NCBI GenBank assembly: GCA_905160935.1
Contig: CAJHZI010000478.1
Coordinates: 1,729,001-1,793,000, forward strand
From: Enchytraeus crypticus
Taxonomy: Eukaryota; Annelida; Clitellata; Enchytraeida; Enchytraeidae
Length of the DNA: 64,000 bases
Direction of reading: 5' to 3'
Shown here one piece after another: positions 22,030 through 33,805 of this stretch (positions within the stretch are counted from its first letter, which is position 1; each line of letters starts with the position of its first letter). Made by a program: the position numbers and the translations under genes. Below the pieces are notes generated by a model. That model was not told the DNA's origin, did no database searches, and was given only the letters and a program-made list of their open reading frames with translations.

Positions 22030-22318
22030 AGACGACAAATAAAGACTGATAGCATTGATGTGGTCAACATTCTGAACGAATGTAAAAGGTGGACATTAAG
22101 GAAATAGGATATCCAGAACTAGAAAAATTGGAAAGTGTAGTGTTGAAGGAATAAAACTATTAAACTAGTTAGAGGAAGACCAAGGCAACAAAGACATGGA
22201 ATGTTTGAGGATTTGATAACAAATTCATATGTAGAGATGAAAAGAAAGGCTGAGAATAAAAGTATTTGGAAAATGTATGTGCCATGAACCTATCGTCAGG
22301 CAGTGCACTAGGAGAATA
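22030..22318 (+). pseudogene. LINE-F C-terminal fragment and 3' end
   Basis: The frame read across 22165-22275 gives RGRPRQQRHGMFEDLITNS, then YVEMKRKAENKSIW. These match the C-terminal tail of LINE-F as read at 46744-46992. It ends with CCTATCGTCAGGCAGTGCAC and an AGGAGAAT tail, so the element's 3' end is present. Upstream codons back to ~22045 are plausible but broken by stops. Confidence 0.7.
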
Positions 22319-22800
22319 GAAGTAAAGATATTTAAATATGTTCGTTGTAATTTTGGCAATTTTTTAACCAGTGAATATTCATGAAAACAATTTTTTTAGA
22401 AACATTTAAGCAACACAAATAATCAGGCAGTGCCAACCACAAATGAGATTAATTACTGAATTAAAATTAAAACAAGATGATAATGTTGAAGGATATAAGT
22501 GTCAAATATTCGACAATAGTATTTTGGAAGCCGTTCATGTCTAGATAAGTGCTTCTGCTCATGGGGACTGATGGATCTGTAGCTACTCCAGAGCTGGGAT
22601 GATATCTGGGAGGATTTCCACATCTCATGGAATATGTAGAGCATCCTCATATGAGGGATAATTTGTCAATAAATACAATAATCATAATGTCTACAGCTCT
22701 TGTTCCAGTGCACGAGAGTGACGGGTGAATCTCTTTCTCATTCTTTCTATCTGTACACTGATACAGGATCGATATTTAGACATGACTTTATCTTTTACCT
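22319..22800. other. Unassigned AT-rich stretch
   Basis: Nothing recognised. Confidence 0.5.
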
Positions 22801-22803
22801 TTT

Positions 22804-23000
22804 CTCTCTCAGTGCACTGCCTACTGGCAGGTCCATGATATATAAAGCCTCTACTTCTCGCTGTCTTCTGTTTTATTCTTCATGTCCACATACGAGTAGA
22901 TCTTTAAATCATTATTTTCTTTTATTCTTGGGGGATTCTTCTTACGACTAGTTTGGCCCCTACGCCTTCGTCTTTTTCCTTTTATCTTTTCAATAAAGGT
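22804..23000 (-). pseudogene. LINE-F C-terminal fragment, minus strand
   Basis: Plus strand begins CTCTCAGTGCACTGCCTACT, the reversed hairpin, then GGCAGGTCCATGATATATAA. Minus-strand translation shows a worn form of the C-terminus with pieces such as YVDMKNKTEDSEK. The basic KGKRRRRRG stretch lies in a neighbouring frame, showing at least one frameshift. Confidence 0.7.
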
Positions 23001-25021
23001 AAACAAATAATAAGATGCTGGATACGGAGCTAAATGTAGATGCAGGCAATGCGTTCTCATTTCTTTAACGAAGGTATTGACCATTCAATAACGAACAAAT
23101 AAGAACAAACTATACACTATAGCTATAAAAGCTGTAATAAACTGTGCACATGTGAAGCTAAAACAATTACACAAGACCTTGCAATTTTGTGCACTCGAGA
23201 GGCAAGTATACATGTGCATGTATTTAAAGAATTTAATTATAGTCTTACACGCATATTGAGTAGACCACTAGAATATTGAGCATGTCTTATAGTACAAGTT
23301 TGCAGAAGGTAAGGGCTATACTGGGAAACCAACTAAGAAGCCATAATTTATTCAAGTCAAAATGATAACAATATTTAAAAATGGATGGCCTTTGTTATGG
23401 CTCCAATAGTTATTTGACAGATTCGTATGATGAGGGGTTAAAGCTGATCAAATGCATATCATGCATGTTGCAAATAGGCTACTTAATGAAATAAAATTCA
23501 ATGCAAATTTTAGTTAACAATATCATCATTACTGTCGAACATTAATACTTCATAAACAACAAAAATTAATGTTGGGAAAACAGCTCAGTAGCTAACTAAG
23601 GAATTTCTTTAATATTGAGAAAAATGCCATTAAAAACTAAGGTTTAAAACTGTTAAAATTACATACATGAAACTTAAAAGGTATCAATTTTATCGTTCTC
23701 AATGCAATTACGGTAGCTAATTGTTGGCTTTGCAAAGGAACCAAGCATTTATTCAAGCTAGAGAAGAACACAGTTTTTATTAAACAAATAACAATCTTGT
23801 AGCCTAACTAAATAATGTAGACAATCCTTTTTCTTAAAAAGAACTATAGTAAAATAATTTACTGCTTTATTTTAATTCTTGAGTGATCATATATTTTGTT
23901 GGATGCTTCATATTAAGAATTAATTGATCACTTACTTAGTGCACATAAAAACGTGTAAATATCATTAAACCAAGAAAGTTCAAAAGCGGTGACTACTGAT
24001 TGACATCCTTTTTAAAAATTCTGGAAGAAATATTTGGTATTAAAACTTAAGAGGACTTGGGGTGAGAATAATATGAGTAAACATATTTTTAAAACGTAAA
24101 TATTAGAATTTGTCTTTGATAAACACAATAAGCAGACCGGCTAATTGAATATCCGTTCTTCAAGGACAATTTGATCAAGCTGATGAGTTTGAGCCTTGGA
24201 TGTTATATTAACTGTATTTATTATATAAAAGTGCGGCCCTTAATCTGAAAATTTGTTATTGCTTGATTCAATAAAAACTCAGCAAAAACTCATTGTGCTA
24301 TGATTCTAAAGAAACTAGTATTCTACAAATACAATTTTAATTATCAACATGTTTCTATTTATTGTTTTTAATCTTCATCATTAATCAAACAAATAATAAT
24401 ATATTTAAAAATATGTAAATTCAATATATTTTAGTATTAATTAATTGCTATCCATGCAAAGAGTGATTTACATTGTAAATTAAATAAATAATATATATAT
24501 AAATTCACTAAAAAAACTCTGTCGATTAATCAATCAGAAGCAAACATTGCGAAGCTGAACCTAGACCCACAAGCCTTTACGAGGTTAACTTTTGTTCTAA
24601 ATGATTAAATGGTAAATAATTAGATGCTTGTAAGTTATTATTATATAAATATAATATCAGGCTTTTAATATGGCTATGAGTCGGTTAATCAAGCAATTAA
24701 CATTCCAACGTTTGAACCTAAAGGTAAATAAATCGGATCCTTGCAGTCTCCCGACCCTAACTGGACCCTTGCGAACCTCGGTCGACCCTTTTGATGGTCG
24801 TCCAACCAGGCTAGACCGATCAATCGTTCCAAAATCACACCCATTTATTCTATTCCAAATATTTTATGTATCAGATATTTTAGTAGTGACAATTTATCCT
24901 AAGCTTGTTTCCTGTATATGCACTGGCGTCTTTTTGTAGTTTGTATTTAAATTTTTTAATCACATCAATTTCTGATATAAAATGCGTCATTCATTTATAA
25001 TTTTACTAATTCATTTAGTAC
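23001..25021. other. Long AT-rich stretch without features
   Basis: No repeat family or exon recognised. An 89-codon frame at 24670-24939 contains a slightly GC-richer patch (24735-24830, repeated GACC words), but nothing identifiable. Confidence 0.5.
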
Positions 25022-25156
25022 CTCACTTTTCCTCAGCACAGTTATTTTGCAGATTTGTCTGGATAGATTGATCTGAATTGTTGTGTTTTGGTGATATCCC
25101 AGACACCATCCTTGGATGAGGAAACGGACGTTAAATCTGTATTATTATTATTAATT
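25022..25156 (+). mobile_element. SINE-C copy with ATT tail
   Basis: CCTCAGCACAGTTATTTTGC, GATTTGTCTGGATAGATTG and CCCAGACACCATCCTTGG lead to GAGGAAACGGACGTTAAA, then an (ATT)n tail. The match to 1565-1738 extends over ~110 bp. This copy has the clearest 3' core of the family. Confidence 0.7.
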
Positions 25157-25484
25157 GATAGAAATATGTTAATTTTAGAGGGGCATAACTGTATGAAGTA
25201 ACGAAGCGGATAAGAGGTTTTATGTGACAAATTATTTTGAGAACGTCACTCTCTCAGTGGTTGCCTGGTCTGGGTTCATTTCAAATAAATAGTTAACTTT
25301 CCTATACCATTCTTCTGCCGTTCTTTTCTGATAACCAGTCGAAGTTATTCACAGGAAATAGCCTCGAGTTAAAGCCTAAGATGTGACTTATAGTCCGGCT
25401 GCAGAATTCTACTACAGTGTCTAGTAATCGGAATGTACTATGCGACATTAATACTTAGCATGCGTAGAATTATAAGATAAAAAG
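25157..25484. other. Unassigned AT-rich stretch
   Basis: Nothing recognised. Confidence 0.5.
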
Positions 25485-25585
25485 ATAAGTTTGACGTCAG
25501 TTTCCTGATCACAAGGGATACCACCAGAGACGGTTCGGTTGGGATTCGAACCAATACTGCACTGTTTATCTGGCACGGATGACTT
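25485..25585 (-). mobile_element. tRNA-like SINE fragment
   Basis: The minus strand carries an excellent box B (GGTTCGAATCCC) followed by CCGTCTCTGGTGG-like spacer, then the core GGAAACTGACGTCAAAC. The pairing of pol III box with the core supports a tRNA-derived SINE; box A is not clear. Confidence 0.6.
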
Positions 25586-25899
25586 CAAACCGGTCAGGAT
25601 ATGCAGTCTAACGATTTTAGAAAAAAATTGAAAGGCTCTGAAGTTGTTTCTAATTGTTTAAGCTGCACCATTTGCTGATGATGTCTTAAGGTCGACGATT
25701 GGCATTAAATCAGTTTGCGATTTAATATCAGCCGTCAGTATATTCATCCTCAATTTTGTTTGAAATCAATACATTATGAATAGCTATTAGAAATAGATAT
25801 AGAAGCAGTATAAGAACGAACTAAGGAAGTCAATAGGATACCATCACAGAATCCAGAATTTCTTAGTTATAGGCTGCATTTAAATGAGAATAGGTATGT

Positions 25900-25941
25900 G
25901 AATAGGAATATATACCTTGGATCTACCATTTATCAGAACAT

Positions 25942-25978
<37 letters not shown>
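25900..25978 (+). mobile_element. SINE-B 3' tail with GA tract
   Basis: TGAATAGGAATATATACCTT leads into a worn hairpin (ATCTACCATTTATCAGAACA) and then a GA tract at 25943-25976. This is a 5'-truncated copy. Confidence 0.65.
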
Positions 25979-26253
25979 AGAGAAGCAGTATTGTCATTCT
26001 AAATCATAAAATAACTATTTCATTAGCCCTTCCGGTTTTATGTTCAGCCCACTGCAGACTGGACGTGTTGTAATCTGCAAGTGTCTTAAGAATCGACCAA
26101 GTAGTATAAGAGAAAAACAATGAGAAACAACCTCAGAATTAAAGTCATTTTTCCGAAAACGATAGACTATTTCAATGTTTCATCAATTCTCAGCCTTTAT
26201 GTCGTTGTCAACTTTATTAATTGACCAACTCATTTTATTGTGTCAAACTATCA

Positions 26254-26254
<1 letters not shown>

Positions 26255-26343
<89 letters not shown>

Positions 26344-26349
26344 ATATAA
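26255..26349. repeat. TA microsatellite, ~95 bp
   Basis: Nearly pure (TA)n with two CATA interruptions near its right end. Open frames on both strands across it are artefacts of the repeat. Confidence 0.97.
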
Positions 26350-27637
26350 TCAACCAATTAATAGATAGAGGGATACATTTTGGTAGGTTTATCAAACTAT
26401 TGGCTCGCATTAAAGTGGACGATCGGAATTGAGGCTGTCCAACCGTTAGGCGTTCATTAAACACAAAATGAAGAAAGTTAATTTCCCGATTGACCGAAGC
26501 GATTGACCGTTGGAAGAGTTAACACAACGAATGGTCAAAGAGTTCAGTACAGGTCATTGTAAATACTGATGACTATTTTTATCTGATTATCAGGTTCACA
26601 TAAAATGGATTTAATGCTAATAGTTTATGATCAGGTTGATACGAACTAGATTTACTGATAACAATTGATATGCCACACATAAATTATGCAGCTAATTCCA
26701 AAGTACAGTAGATTAAAAATATCCCGTGACTCTAGTTTTTGTATATAATTATTCGAGACCCAATTTAAGAGTCTCGCGCTTCTGAGCCGAACATTAAACA
26801 CAGCAATCTATTTGAAAATATTCAGAATCTTCGATCTTTAATACTGAACGCTTATTTATCTCCTGCCATTCGCACAAACACGGACCTGTGTTTATCGGAT
26901 TCCACACATTACAAAACTTAACGGATTTCCCGGAACTACTAATGCCGGACAATTACATGGGATTCCATAGATTGCGGAGGCGTGGATCAGGACATTAGGA
27001 TATATGACGGAGTTGGGATTGAAGCTGACACTCCGGGATAAAGAGGTGACTAATCTGGCGGGTTTGCACATCCGGGAAATAAAACACGGGATTCTTAGTC
27101 ACGTGATCGTGTCCTGATCGGGATAGGGATTGGCAGACTGCACTATCTGGGCCTATGGTGATTCATTGTGCGAGTTGTTTTAGTGTATATGGAAATTGCA
27201 TGTCTAAATTGATAGAACGATTGATTTTAGGGTAGAATATCTGTGATCGATTTCAGATCACGTCAAAAGAAAAAAATTATATCAGTTGCACAGAGCTACT
27301 AAACGTTTTTATTAATTACCATTCTTATTAACTAAATGATATTTACTAAAAATTTAATTACTTATATTATTAATTAGTATGGAAATTATGTACTGATTGG
27401 AATAAATTGGATAACCTATGCAGAGTCTTACGCAAGTACAGTCTAGATCTGATATTAATTTAAAATTTAATTTAAAATCGATTTGATAATTGAATATTGA
27501 AGTCTTCAAATTAGGCCTATTTAGAATAATCAATTTATAATAAAATAAACACGCGAAAATTTAACCACTTATTAACATTTTCGACAAGAATTCATAACAT
27601 ATTCCAGACTGCAACCATCTCGGACAGTTACCAAGTG
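26350..27637. other. Unassigned, with a GC-richer patch
   Basis: 26870-27140 is GC-richer and has recurring CGGA/CGGGA words (for example CATCCGGGAAATAAAACACG and GATTTCCCGGAACTAC). No open frame or family recognised. The rest is ordinary AT-rich sequence. Confidence 0.4.
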
Positions 27638-27778
27638 AATCAATGACTAAGGATTGGGCGACAATTTGGGTATATATTATAAATTCTATGCCATTATAGG
27701 CCCTAAATTTGAGGGCCTATAATGGCCTAGGAGTAATCCAATATGCCCAAATTGCCGCCCAATCCTTAGTCATTGATT
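27638..27778. repeat. 141-bp foldback with long near-perfect stem
   Basis: Outer arms 27638-27675 and 27741-27778 are reverse complements over 38 bp with 2 mismatches. Inner arms 27690-27704 and 27712-27726 are a perfect 15-bp stem around a 7-base loop. The two stems are separated by symmetrical 14-base unpaired segments. Such a structure could be a small foldback transposon (MITE-like) or a hairpin RNA precursor. No terminal target-site duplication was established. Confidence 0.9.
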
Positions 27779-27949
27779 GTGTAACATATTAATCCTCTGC
27801 TAAATTGATATCACAGTCTTTACACTGCAGCATTGAAAACGAATATTTTTCCTTCATATTTTCAAATCATCTGACTGCTTTTATCACCCGACTGTTTAGC
27901 AGCTCTTTCTTTCTCTGTTCAACGCTTATATTATAAGTTATGTAGGTAA

Positions 27950-28012
27950 ATCTATCTGTAATGGCATATGATGCTGGAATGTGTCATCCTTGTATGAGAA
28001 AACAGACGTTAA
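27950..28012 (+). mobile_element. Possible SINE-C 3' core
   Basis: GTGTCATCCTTGTATGAG, then AAAACAGACGTTAACT, resembles the SINE-C ending (CATCCTTGTATGAGGAAACG, GACGTTAA). There is no clear ATT tail, so confidence is limited. Confidence 0.4.
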
Positions 28013-29629
28013 CTTTTTCTTATAAAATTACTGCTAGCATTATGGTTAAATATTATACAAACATTATTATGATCATTATTGTCACTTTGCCATATTGTGA
28101 TATTGTAAGTATATTGTCTTCTTATGTCTCAACTAAGTGTTTCGGGTGTTTCAACTCTATGTTGGAATTCTACACTGTCTCTGTGTGAATCAGCATATAC
28201 CCCAATCAACGGTAATGCCACGACTGTGAGGCGACAAGAACTTGATACTCAACTACACTCGTTTCTATTGATTCACCAGAGAGAGCCACGTTCATCTCTG
28301 CGTCTCCGGGCGGTATTAGCTAGTTTCACGGAGGGACTATATTAAATTATTTCGCAAAATTCCGATTTTAGCACATGTAAATTTCGATATCATGTCATGC
28401 AGATAATTGTTTCGTTAGCTTAGTCATATTTGTACCGCAAGTTGACTAAAATTGCATATAAATATGAATGCTAAAATTCCATAGAATAAAAAGGAAACAA
28501 ATTTTTTAAAGTTACGACTTTATTTAAGGATAGTGCATCGCAACAACAGTGATCTCTAAAGTCCCAATAGGAAAGTCAAATCAGCTAAGAAAAAATTTTA
28601 ATTCTTATTTAAATTTTAGCAATGCAATGCTAAAATGCTACAATCAAAATCTTCCTTGTACGGGTGTTTTTAAGATATCAATTTATTTTTTGGATTGTTT
28701 TCTAAATATTGGAATTTGCACCGTTTTGTGCCGTCCTTTTGTCTCAATATACATGTAGCTCGATGTTGTCATGTAGGACAGCAACACTCTAATTGTTGTT
28801 TGCATGCTTGCCTCATCCGTGAATTTAAAAGATATATGAATGTCAAGTGAATTAAAAATCTAAATCGATTTGGCACAATTCCGCGTCAAACTATTTTTTG
28901 TTTACACGTATATGGGGTTAATCCTCCAATTTACCCATTTTATTCGATAGCGCGCACTTTCATCTAACCCCCCCCCCCCCTCTCTTATTGCTAAGAGTAA
29001 GATGCAGGCCTGTCTTGCCTCCTCATAAATTCATTTCAGCTAATACCATCTAGCGAACAAGCCTGTGGTGTAAAGTACAACTCTTCATTGTGCTTAATCG
29101 CATTCAGTGCCGTCCTGTCTGCCACTGATTAGGAATCTACAGCAACCTCTGATTGAACTTAGAAATGTAACGTTCTTTCATTGTATCTACTGCGATACGT
29201 TTGTCTTAGTCAGCTGACTGCTTAACTGACTGCATGCTAACATTAAGTTAGCATCTCCAATATCTTGATATTTTCATTTTGTAAGTTTTTAATGCAGAGC
29301 CATTGAGCTATGTATCTAATTTAAGTAATTTTGAGTAAAAGCCAAGATTTAATAAAACGATCGTCGATAATGATATCTAATCACTCTTGATGGCATATAT
29401 TTAAAGCGATAAACCGATTTAGTAAATTATCTGTGTTGTCTGTCACGTGAATGCACGAGATAGTGCTTTCACCCATCGGCTCTACTGAGGATCCAGTCCA
29501 TCAGTTCAAGATCAGCAACTGCAAATCTCTCATGACGTTATCCCACTGGTCAAATATTCTGAGCTCATCTTTAAAAATGTTTGACCCTAAACTTAATTTA
29601 TGTTATATCAAATATTCAAGTGCAACTTT
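28013..29629. other. AT-rich, no recognisable gene
   Basis: Contains a C homopolymer at 28970-28981. Open frames at 28124-28345 and 28549-28758 have no recognised domain. Nothing else supported. Confidence 0.45.
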
Positions 29630-29752
29630 ACAATACGTGGAAGGAATGTAAAATGTTAACTACTTAAGTGTATATTTTACAAAATCTAAATATCACAATA
29701 CTTGGAAGGAATGTAAAAATTTTAACTACTGAAGTGTTTTTTTTTTTTTTTT
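29630..29752. repeat. ~65-bp direct duplication ending in poly-T
   Basis: ACAATACGTGGAAGGAATGT (29630 on) recurs as ACAATACTTGGAAGGAATGT (29695 on), each followed by AACTACT-AAGTGT. The second copy runs into a T homopolymer (about 29736-29752). Confidence 0.75.
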
Positions 29753-30199
29753 AATATCATCATTTGCGCAAACAGATTTTCCCAATTTACCTTAGAAGTC
29801 AACTGATACGGCCATAGCACACAATGTTTCATCGGACCTGCCAAAGTGTTGCACAGTTTACGGAAAGATTTAAATGGAACACAGCCAGAGGGCACCAGTA
29901 AAGCTGATTAAAAATGAATTACTCACAAGAGCGCGCCAGCAAATTATTTTCAGTATCGATTCATTCACAAGATGACGCTTATTGAATGAATTTAGCGGAC
30001 CACAATATCAGCTTCGTTTAAATATTTGTAGACTACACGCAAGCTATTAGGCTCAGCGTACATTTTCATACAATTGATGCCCTAAATAGCACAGTCAGTC
30101 TGCTATTAATCTTGGCCTTATATATATCTTACATAACTCATATATAGATGTAATATATAAAATATATAAATACAGTGAGACAGTTGATAGATGTAATGA
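29753..30199. other. Unassigned AT-rich stretch
   Basis: Nothing recognised. Confidence 0.5.
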
Positions 30200-30445
30200 G
30201 AAATAGTAGTAACTGCTGTATAGGACGTAGTATAAGAGGAATTGTTAGCTGAAGGGTGTAATAGAAGGAAGATTGCAGGAGAAAAGAGTTAAGAGGCAGA
30301 CCAGGACATGGGATGTTGGATTATTTAATAACAAATTCTTATATCGAGCTGAAAAGAAAAGCTGAGGATTGAATTAGTTGAAAGAGCTATATGACATGGA
30401 CCTGCCGTTAGGCGGTGTACTAGAAAAAGAAGAAGAAGAAGAAGA
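30200..30445 (+). pseudogene. LINE-F 3' end with GAA tail
   Basis: Broken coding sequence (30200-30390) corresponding to the LINE-F C-terminus (compare 46744-46992) is followed by GACCTGCCGTTAGGCGGTGT, the family hairpin. An (AGA/GAA)n tail lies at 30423-30444. Stops and frameshifts make it a fossil. Confidence 0.75.
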
Positions 30446-31356
30446 CAGCATTTGCAGTGTCACATTTTCCATGCTATCTGAGAGTGATAAACTCTATTAT
30501 ATCGAACATTCTCCCCTCGCCATACATTGTCCCTGACTGGCCATGAATTTGGGTAAAGAAGTCATCAAGTTCTTGATTATCACCGGTTCTCAGCATTCAA
30601 CGACAACTATGCTTCGACTGATTGAGCTTAGATCATGCAAGAATAATCCTCGATTAAGAGATATCTTACGACTTGAACTTCAGTCTATCTTACCACATAG
30701 AGAACACAATGAAAACTGTCTCATTGAAGGGCTCCACTGTTTGCCTTAAGTTTGTGTTAATAATTTTACAATCTGCTTGTTAATTTATTCTAAGGACTAT
30801 TTGGTTCTTTGATGAACATTGTTCACATAGTTTTAGTTTAACGATTACTCATTTTATTTAATAATAAGTCAATGTCATTACAGTGATATTCCGTATCACA
30901 TTTATGACAGTAAAAAATTGTAATTAACTTATTTGACTCCTTCTTTAATTCCTTCGGCACACATTGGCTCAAGAGTTTTTGATCTGAATTGATAAATAAA
31001 ATAGTAATTAGAAAAGAGCTGTCTCAAAGGCGCTAAATCAAAACTTATTTAAAAATTTAATTTTTAATCACTTTTGTAGATCGAACGAGTTTCTGGATGA
31101 TCTAACATAACCACATCGACGTATCGGTGCGTGCTATAGCAGAAAATGAATTATTCCTCAGCCGCTCATTCCAGCTCCCCTATATTGGCTTCGTCGCTCG
31201 AGCAAGTGCAGAATTATTCGTCCCGCGGTGAACGATATTGCGAATAGTTAGCAAAACTCGTTTTAGTCTTTTAGATAATTATAAACTGGCAGAAGTTTTA
31301 TAGCTTACAATATTTTTAGATATATCGTTTTAATCTCATATTCCGGTGTTGAGCGA
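30446..31356. other. Unassigned stretch
   Basis: A 68-codon frame at 30543-30749 is not recognised. Nothing else supported. Confidence 0.45.
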
Positions 31357-31602
31357 CTTGTGTCCGGGTTGCTGAAGAATAGACCAGTCGTGGACTGCAC
31401 GTGTCGTAAAAGGTGACAAAGTAGAAAGATCCAAATCAACGTCAGAAGGGGAATCCGGTTGGTGAGAGCCTGGGCTCCTGAAATTGATACAAAAATTTAA
31501 TAAAACGAATAGAAATGTTTACATTGTGCATCCTGACTGTAGTTAAAATAAATTCAAGGAAAGATCACGATGATAGTGATGATGATGATGATGATGATAT
31601 TT
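31357..31602 (+). mobile_element. Element D with SINE-B-like head and GAT tail
   Basis: Starts with GACTTGTGTCCGGGTTGCTG, AAGAATAGACCAG and GCACGTGTCGTAAAAGG, which match the first ~60 bp of SINE-B. It then changes to GGTTGGTGAGAGCCTGGGCT and CCTGAAATTGATACAAAAA (shared with 57131 on), and ends in a CCTGACTGTAGTTAAAATA piece and a GAT tract (31576-31600). This suggests element D is a SINE with the SINE-B head and a different tail. Confidence 0.6.
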
Positions 31603-32097
31603 TAATAACTTCACATATTCTAGCTGTAAATATTGCAGCATAACGTGACAAGGGTCGCCCTCTCAATCTCTCAACTCATTCTACTTCAGGTCCTTCACTC
31701 GTTCACCCATTTCATTAATACATCTTGCTAAACCATAAATAAGTTTAGCAAACTTATTTATCTTATTTTTATCTCACTCTCTTAAAATTAATCACAAGGC
31801 ATGTCAACTACCTTTAATATTTCTATGTAGAGGCTTTACATACACTGAATACATGTGCTTCATCCACCATATGTTAAGTTTGGCCAAAAAGGGGTGTAGT
31901 ATGTTTTGTGTTTCCTGCTATCTGCATTATTTTGTCAGTCTTTAGAGAATTAATCAATTTAGCTCTCAATATATTTATCTATAATTTATTAATTAAATCC
32001 ACCAATCTCTGCAAGAAATTTATTTTTTTCATAATATTTAGTAATTATTTATTTATCATTACTATTGTTACTTATATTAATATTTATAAGAGCAATA
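31603..32097. other. Unassigned AT-rich stretch
   Basis: Nothing recognised. Confidence 0.5.
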
Positions 32098-32302
32098 ATG
32101 ATATTATTATCATTATTATTACTATTATTATTTTTGCTATTGTTATTAATATTATTATTGTAATTATTATTATTATAAATATTAATGCGTCAGTTTCCTC
32201 ACTCGAAAGCGATGTCAGTGACGAGCATGCCAAGGAGTTGAACCCCAGACGTACTGGTCCGAGGTCGAATAACCTACCGACATCGCCACTGGCTCCAGCC
32301 AT
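32098..32302 (-). mobile_element. SINE-A copy with ATT tract
   Basis: The SINE is 32186-32302. Plus strand reads GCGTCAGTTTCCTCACTCG, AAAGCGATGTCAGTGACG and ends in CATCGCCACTGGCTCCAGCC, the family's reversed tRNA head. 32098-32185 is an (ATT)n-rich tract, i.e. an AAT tail on the element's strand. Box B is worn (GGGGTTCAACTCC on the minus strand). Confidence 0.85.
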
Positions 32303-32344
32303 TAAAGTATGGGCAATGCATTATGGTGTAGAGTGAAAGCATCA

Positions 32345-32420
32345 TGTGAGTAGGAATATGTGCCTTGGACCGCTACCTTCGCAAAACGCACGAGAGAGAA
32401 AGAGAAAGAGAGAGAGAGAC
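32345..32420 (+). mobile_element. SINE-B 3' tail with GA tract
   Basis: AGTAGGAATATGTGCCTTGG, a worn hairpin, then GAGAGAAAGAGAAAGAGAG. 5'-truncated copy like 25900-25978. Confidence 0.65.
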
Positions 32421-33746
32421 ATATATATATAATTTACAATGTAATGATTTAACTTCATATATTTAATTAGATGGCGAGGACTAACTTTGTCAATCTATCA
32501 CAACAAGTATAATTTAATCTTTGGTCTGTCATATGAAGACTGTCTGCGAGTCACGTATTTATCTGCCTCTCCGTGTCCCTCAGCTTTCAACTGATCCTTA
32601 CTCAGAATCTTCTTCCGAATCACTTCTTGGAAAGTTTTCCAGTGAATCCTCGTCGACAAAACATCGATCCTGTACGGAATTCTATGTAGAAGGCTTCAGA
32701 TCCCGTTTGTTGCGGCACTAGAATTGAAACCTAACACCGTGGTAACCGATCACCACTCGGCGGTCAAACAGAGACAGATAATCTTTCTCCATTGAGGAAG
32801 GCCTGTCTACTCCATAGAGAGCTACTGTACGGTCGCTGAAGGGAAAGCGGGAATTGTTGTTCGACAAGATATATAACAGCTAACTGTTGGCCTGCATTGA
32901 GTGATATTAGAGGAAATATTCTAGCTGAGCTACTTTACACCGCTATAATGGGAGAGCGAAGTACTTATCTCTCAAACCAGTTCACATCGTTATGGAACGA
33001 TACGTATACTTGGAACAGATAGTGTTCATTACCTTACTAATTACTCTTATAATGAAATCAGTCGACAATAATAATGGTCTTGATATTACTTCAGCTTTAT
33101 AGCTGGACGATATGAGTTTTCAGATTGTAATTCACTTTTACAAAATTACGAAGCTTTAAAAAAGCTATGATATATTTATAGCTAAACGATATTCCCTGAA
33201 GATACCGATTACGTTTAATGCAGTATAGAGGTATTTTTTGTATTGTAATAGTTTAATATTTTGTAGTGTGTAGCTCATTATAACGTCTATAAATATCGTA
33301 GATATCGTACTGAACTATATCCTATTAGCAGATCAAATTGAAATATCGAAATCTTCGAACACTCAACAACAGCGATAGCAACGGAATTAGAGTGCAACAG
33401 TCGTCCATGACAACATTGAGCACTATGGTACCAAATAAAATCCGATTAGCAAAATGTGGGTTTCAAAACAACTCGAAGAACAAAAATAGTTAAGTCGAAA
33501 ACAAAACACATCGTGGCGTGCATTCAGCCTGAGATAAGATAATATGTTGTAGACTTAGCATGTTGTGTTACAAATACATGGAGCAATGCACAGCAATGTA
33601 ATCTTTATTTCCTGAAATACATGGCCATTAAACACAAATAAAACTTAAGTTCTAAAATAAAACTTAAGTTCTATCAAAAACATAGTGTTTCCATTATATA
33701 CAAGGCAAATAAAAGAAAGCAATCAATCATTCAATCAATCAATAAG
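32421..33746. other. Unassigned stretch
   Basis: A 66-codon frame at 32521-32721 (Ser-rich, SSSESLLGKFSSESSS) is unrecognised. A tandem pair of AATAAAACTTAAGTTCTA lies at 33636-33675. Otherwise nothing. Confidence 0.45.
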
Positions 33747-33805
33747 AGTTTAACGTCCAGTTCCTTGCCAAAAGGCAATGTCAGGGACGTCAAACGCAAG
33801 TCAAA
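33747..33805 (-). mobile_element. SINE-C-like 3' core
   Basis: AGTTTAACGTCCAGTTCCTT, then AAAAGGCAATGTCAGGGACG. Reversed, this is CGTCCCTGACATTGCC, then AAGGAACTGGACGTTAAACT, the SINE-C core. No simple-repeat tail; the left flank is CAAT-rich. Confidence 0.6.

Noticed and set aside
22851..23084. Basic protein (KGKRRRRRG) as a separate gene
   Set aside because: It is the decayed LINE-F C-terminus read partly in the wrong frame.
26175..26464. Overlapping open frames on both strands rich in Tyr-Ile
   Set aside because: They are translations of the TA microsatellite at 26255-26349.
32521..32721. Ser-rich 66-codon exon
   Set aside because: No acceptor or donor consensus at usable positions and no recognised family.
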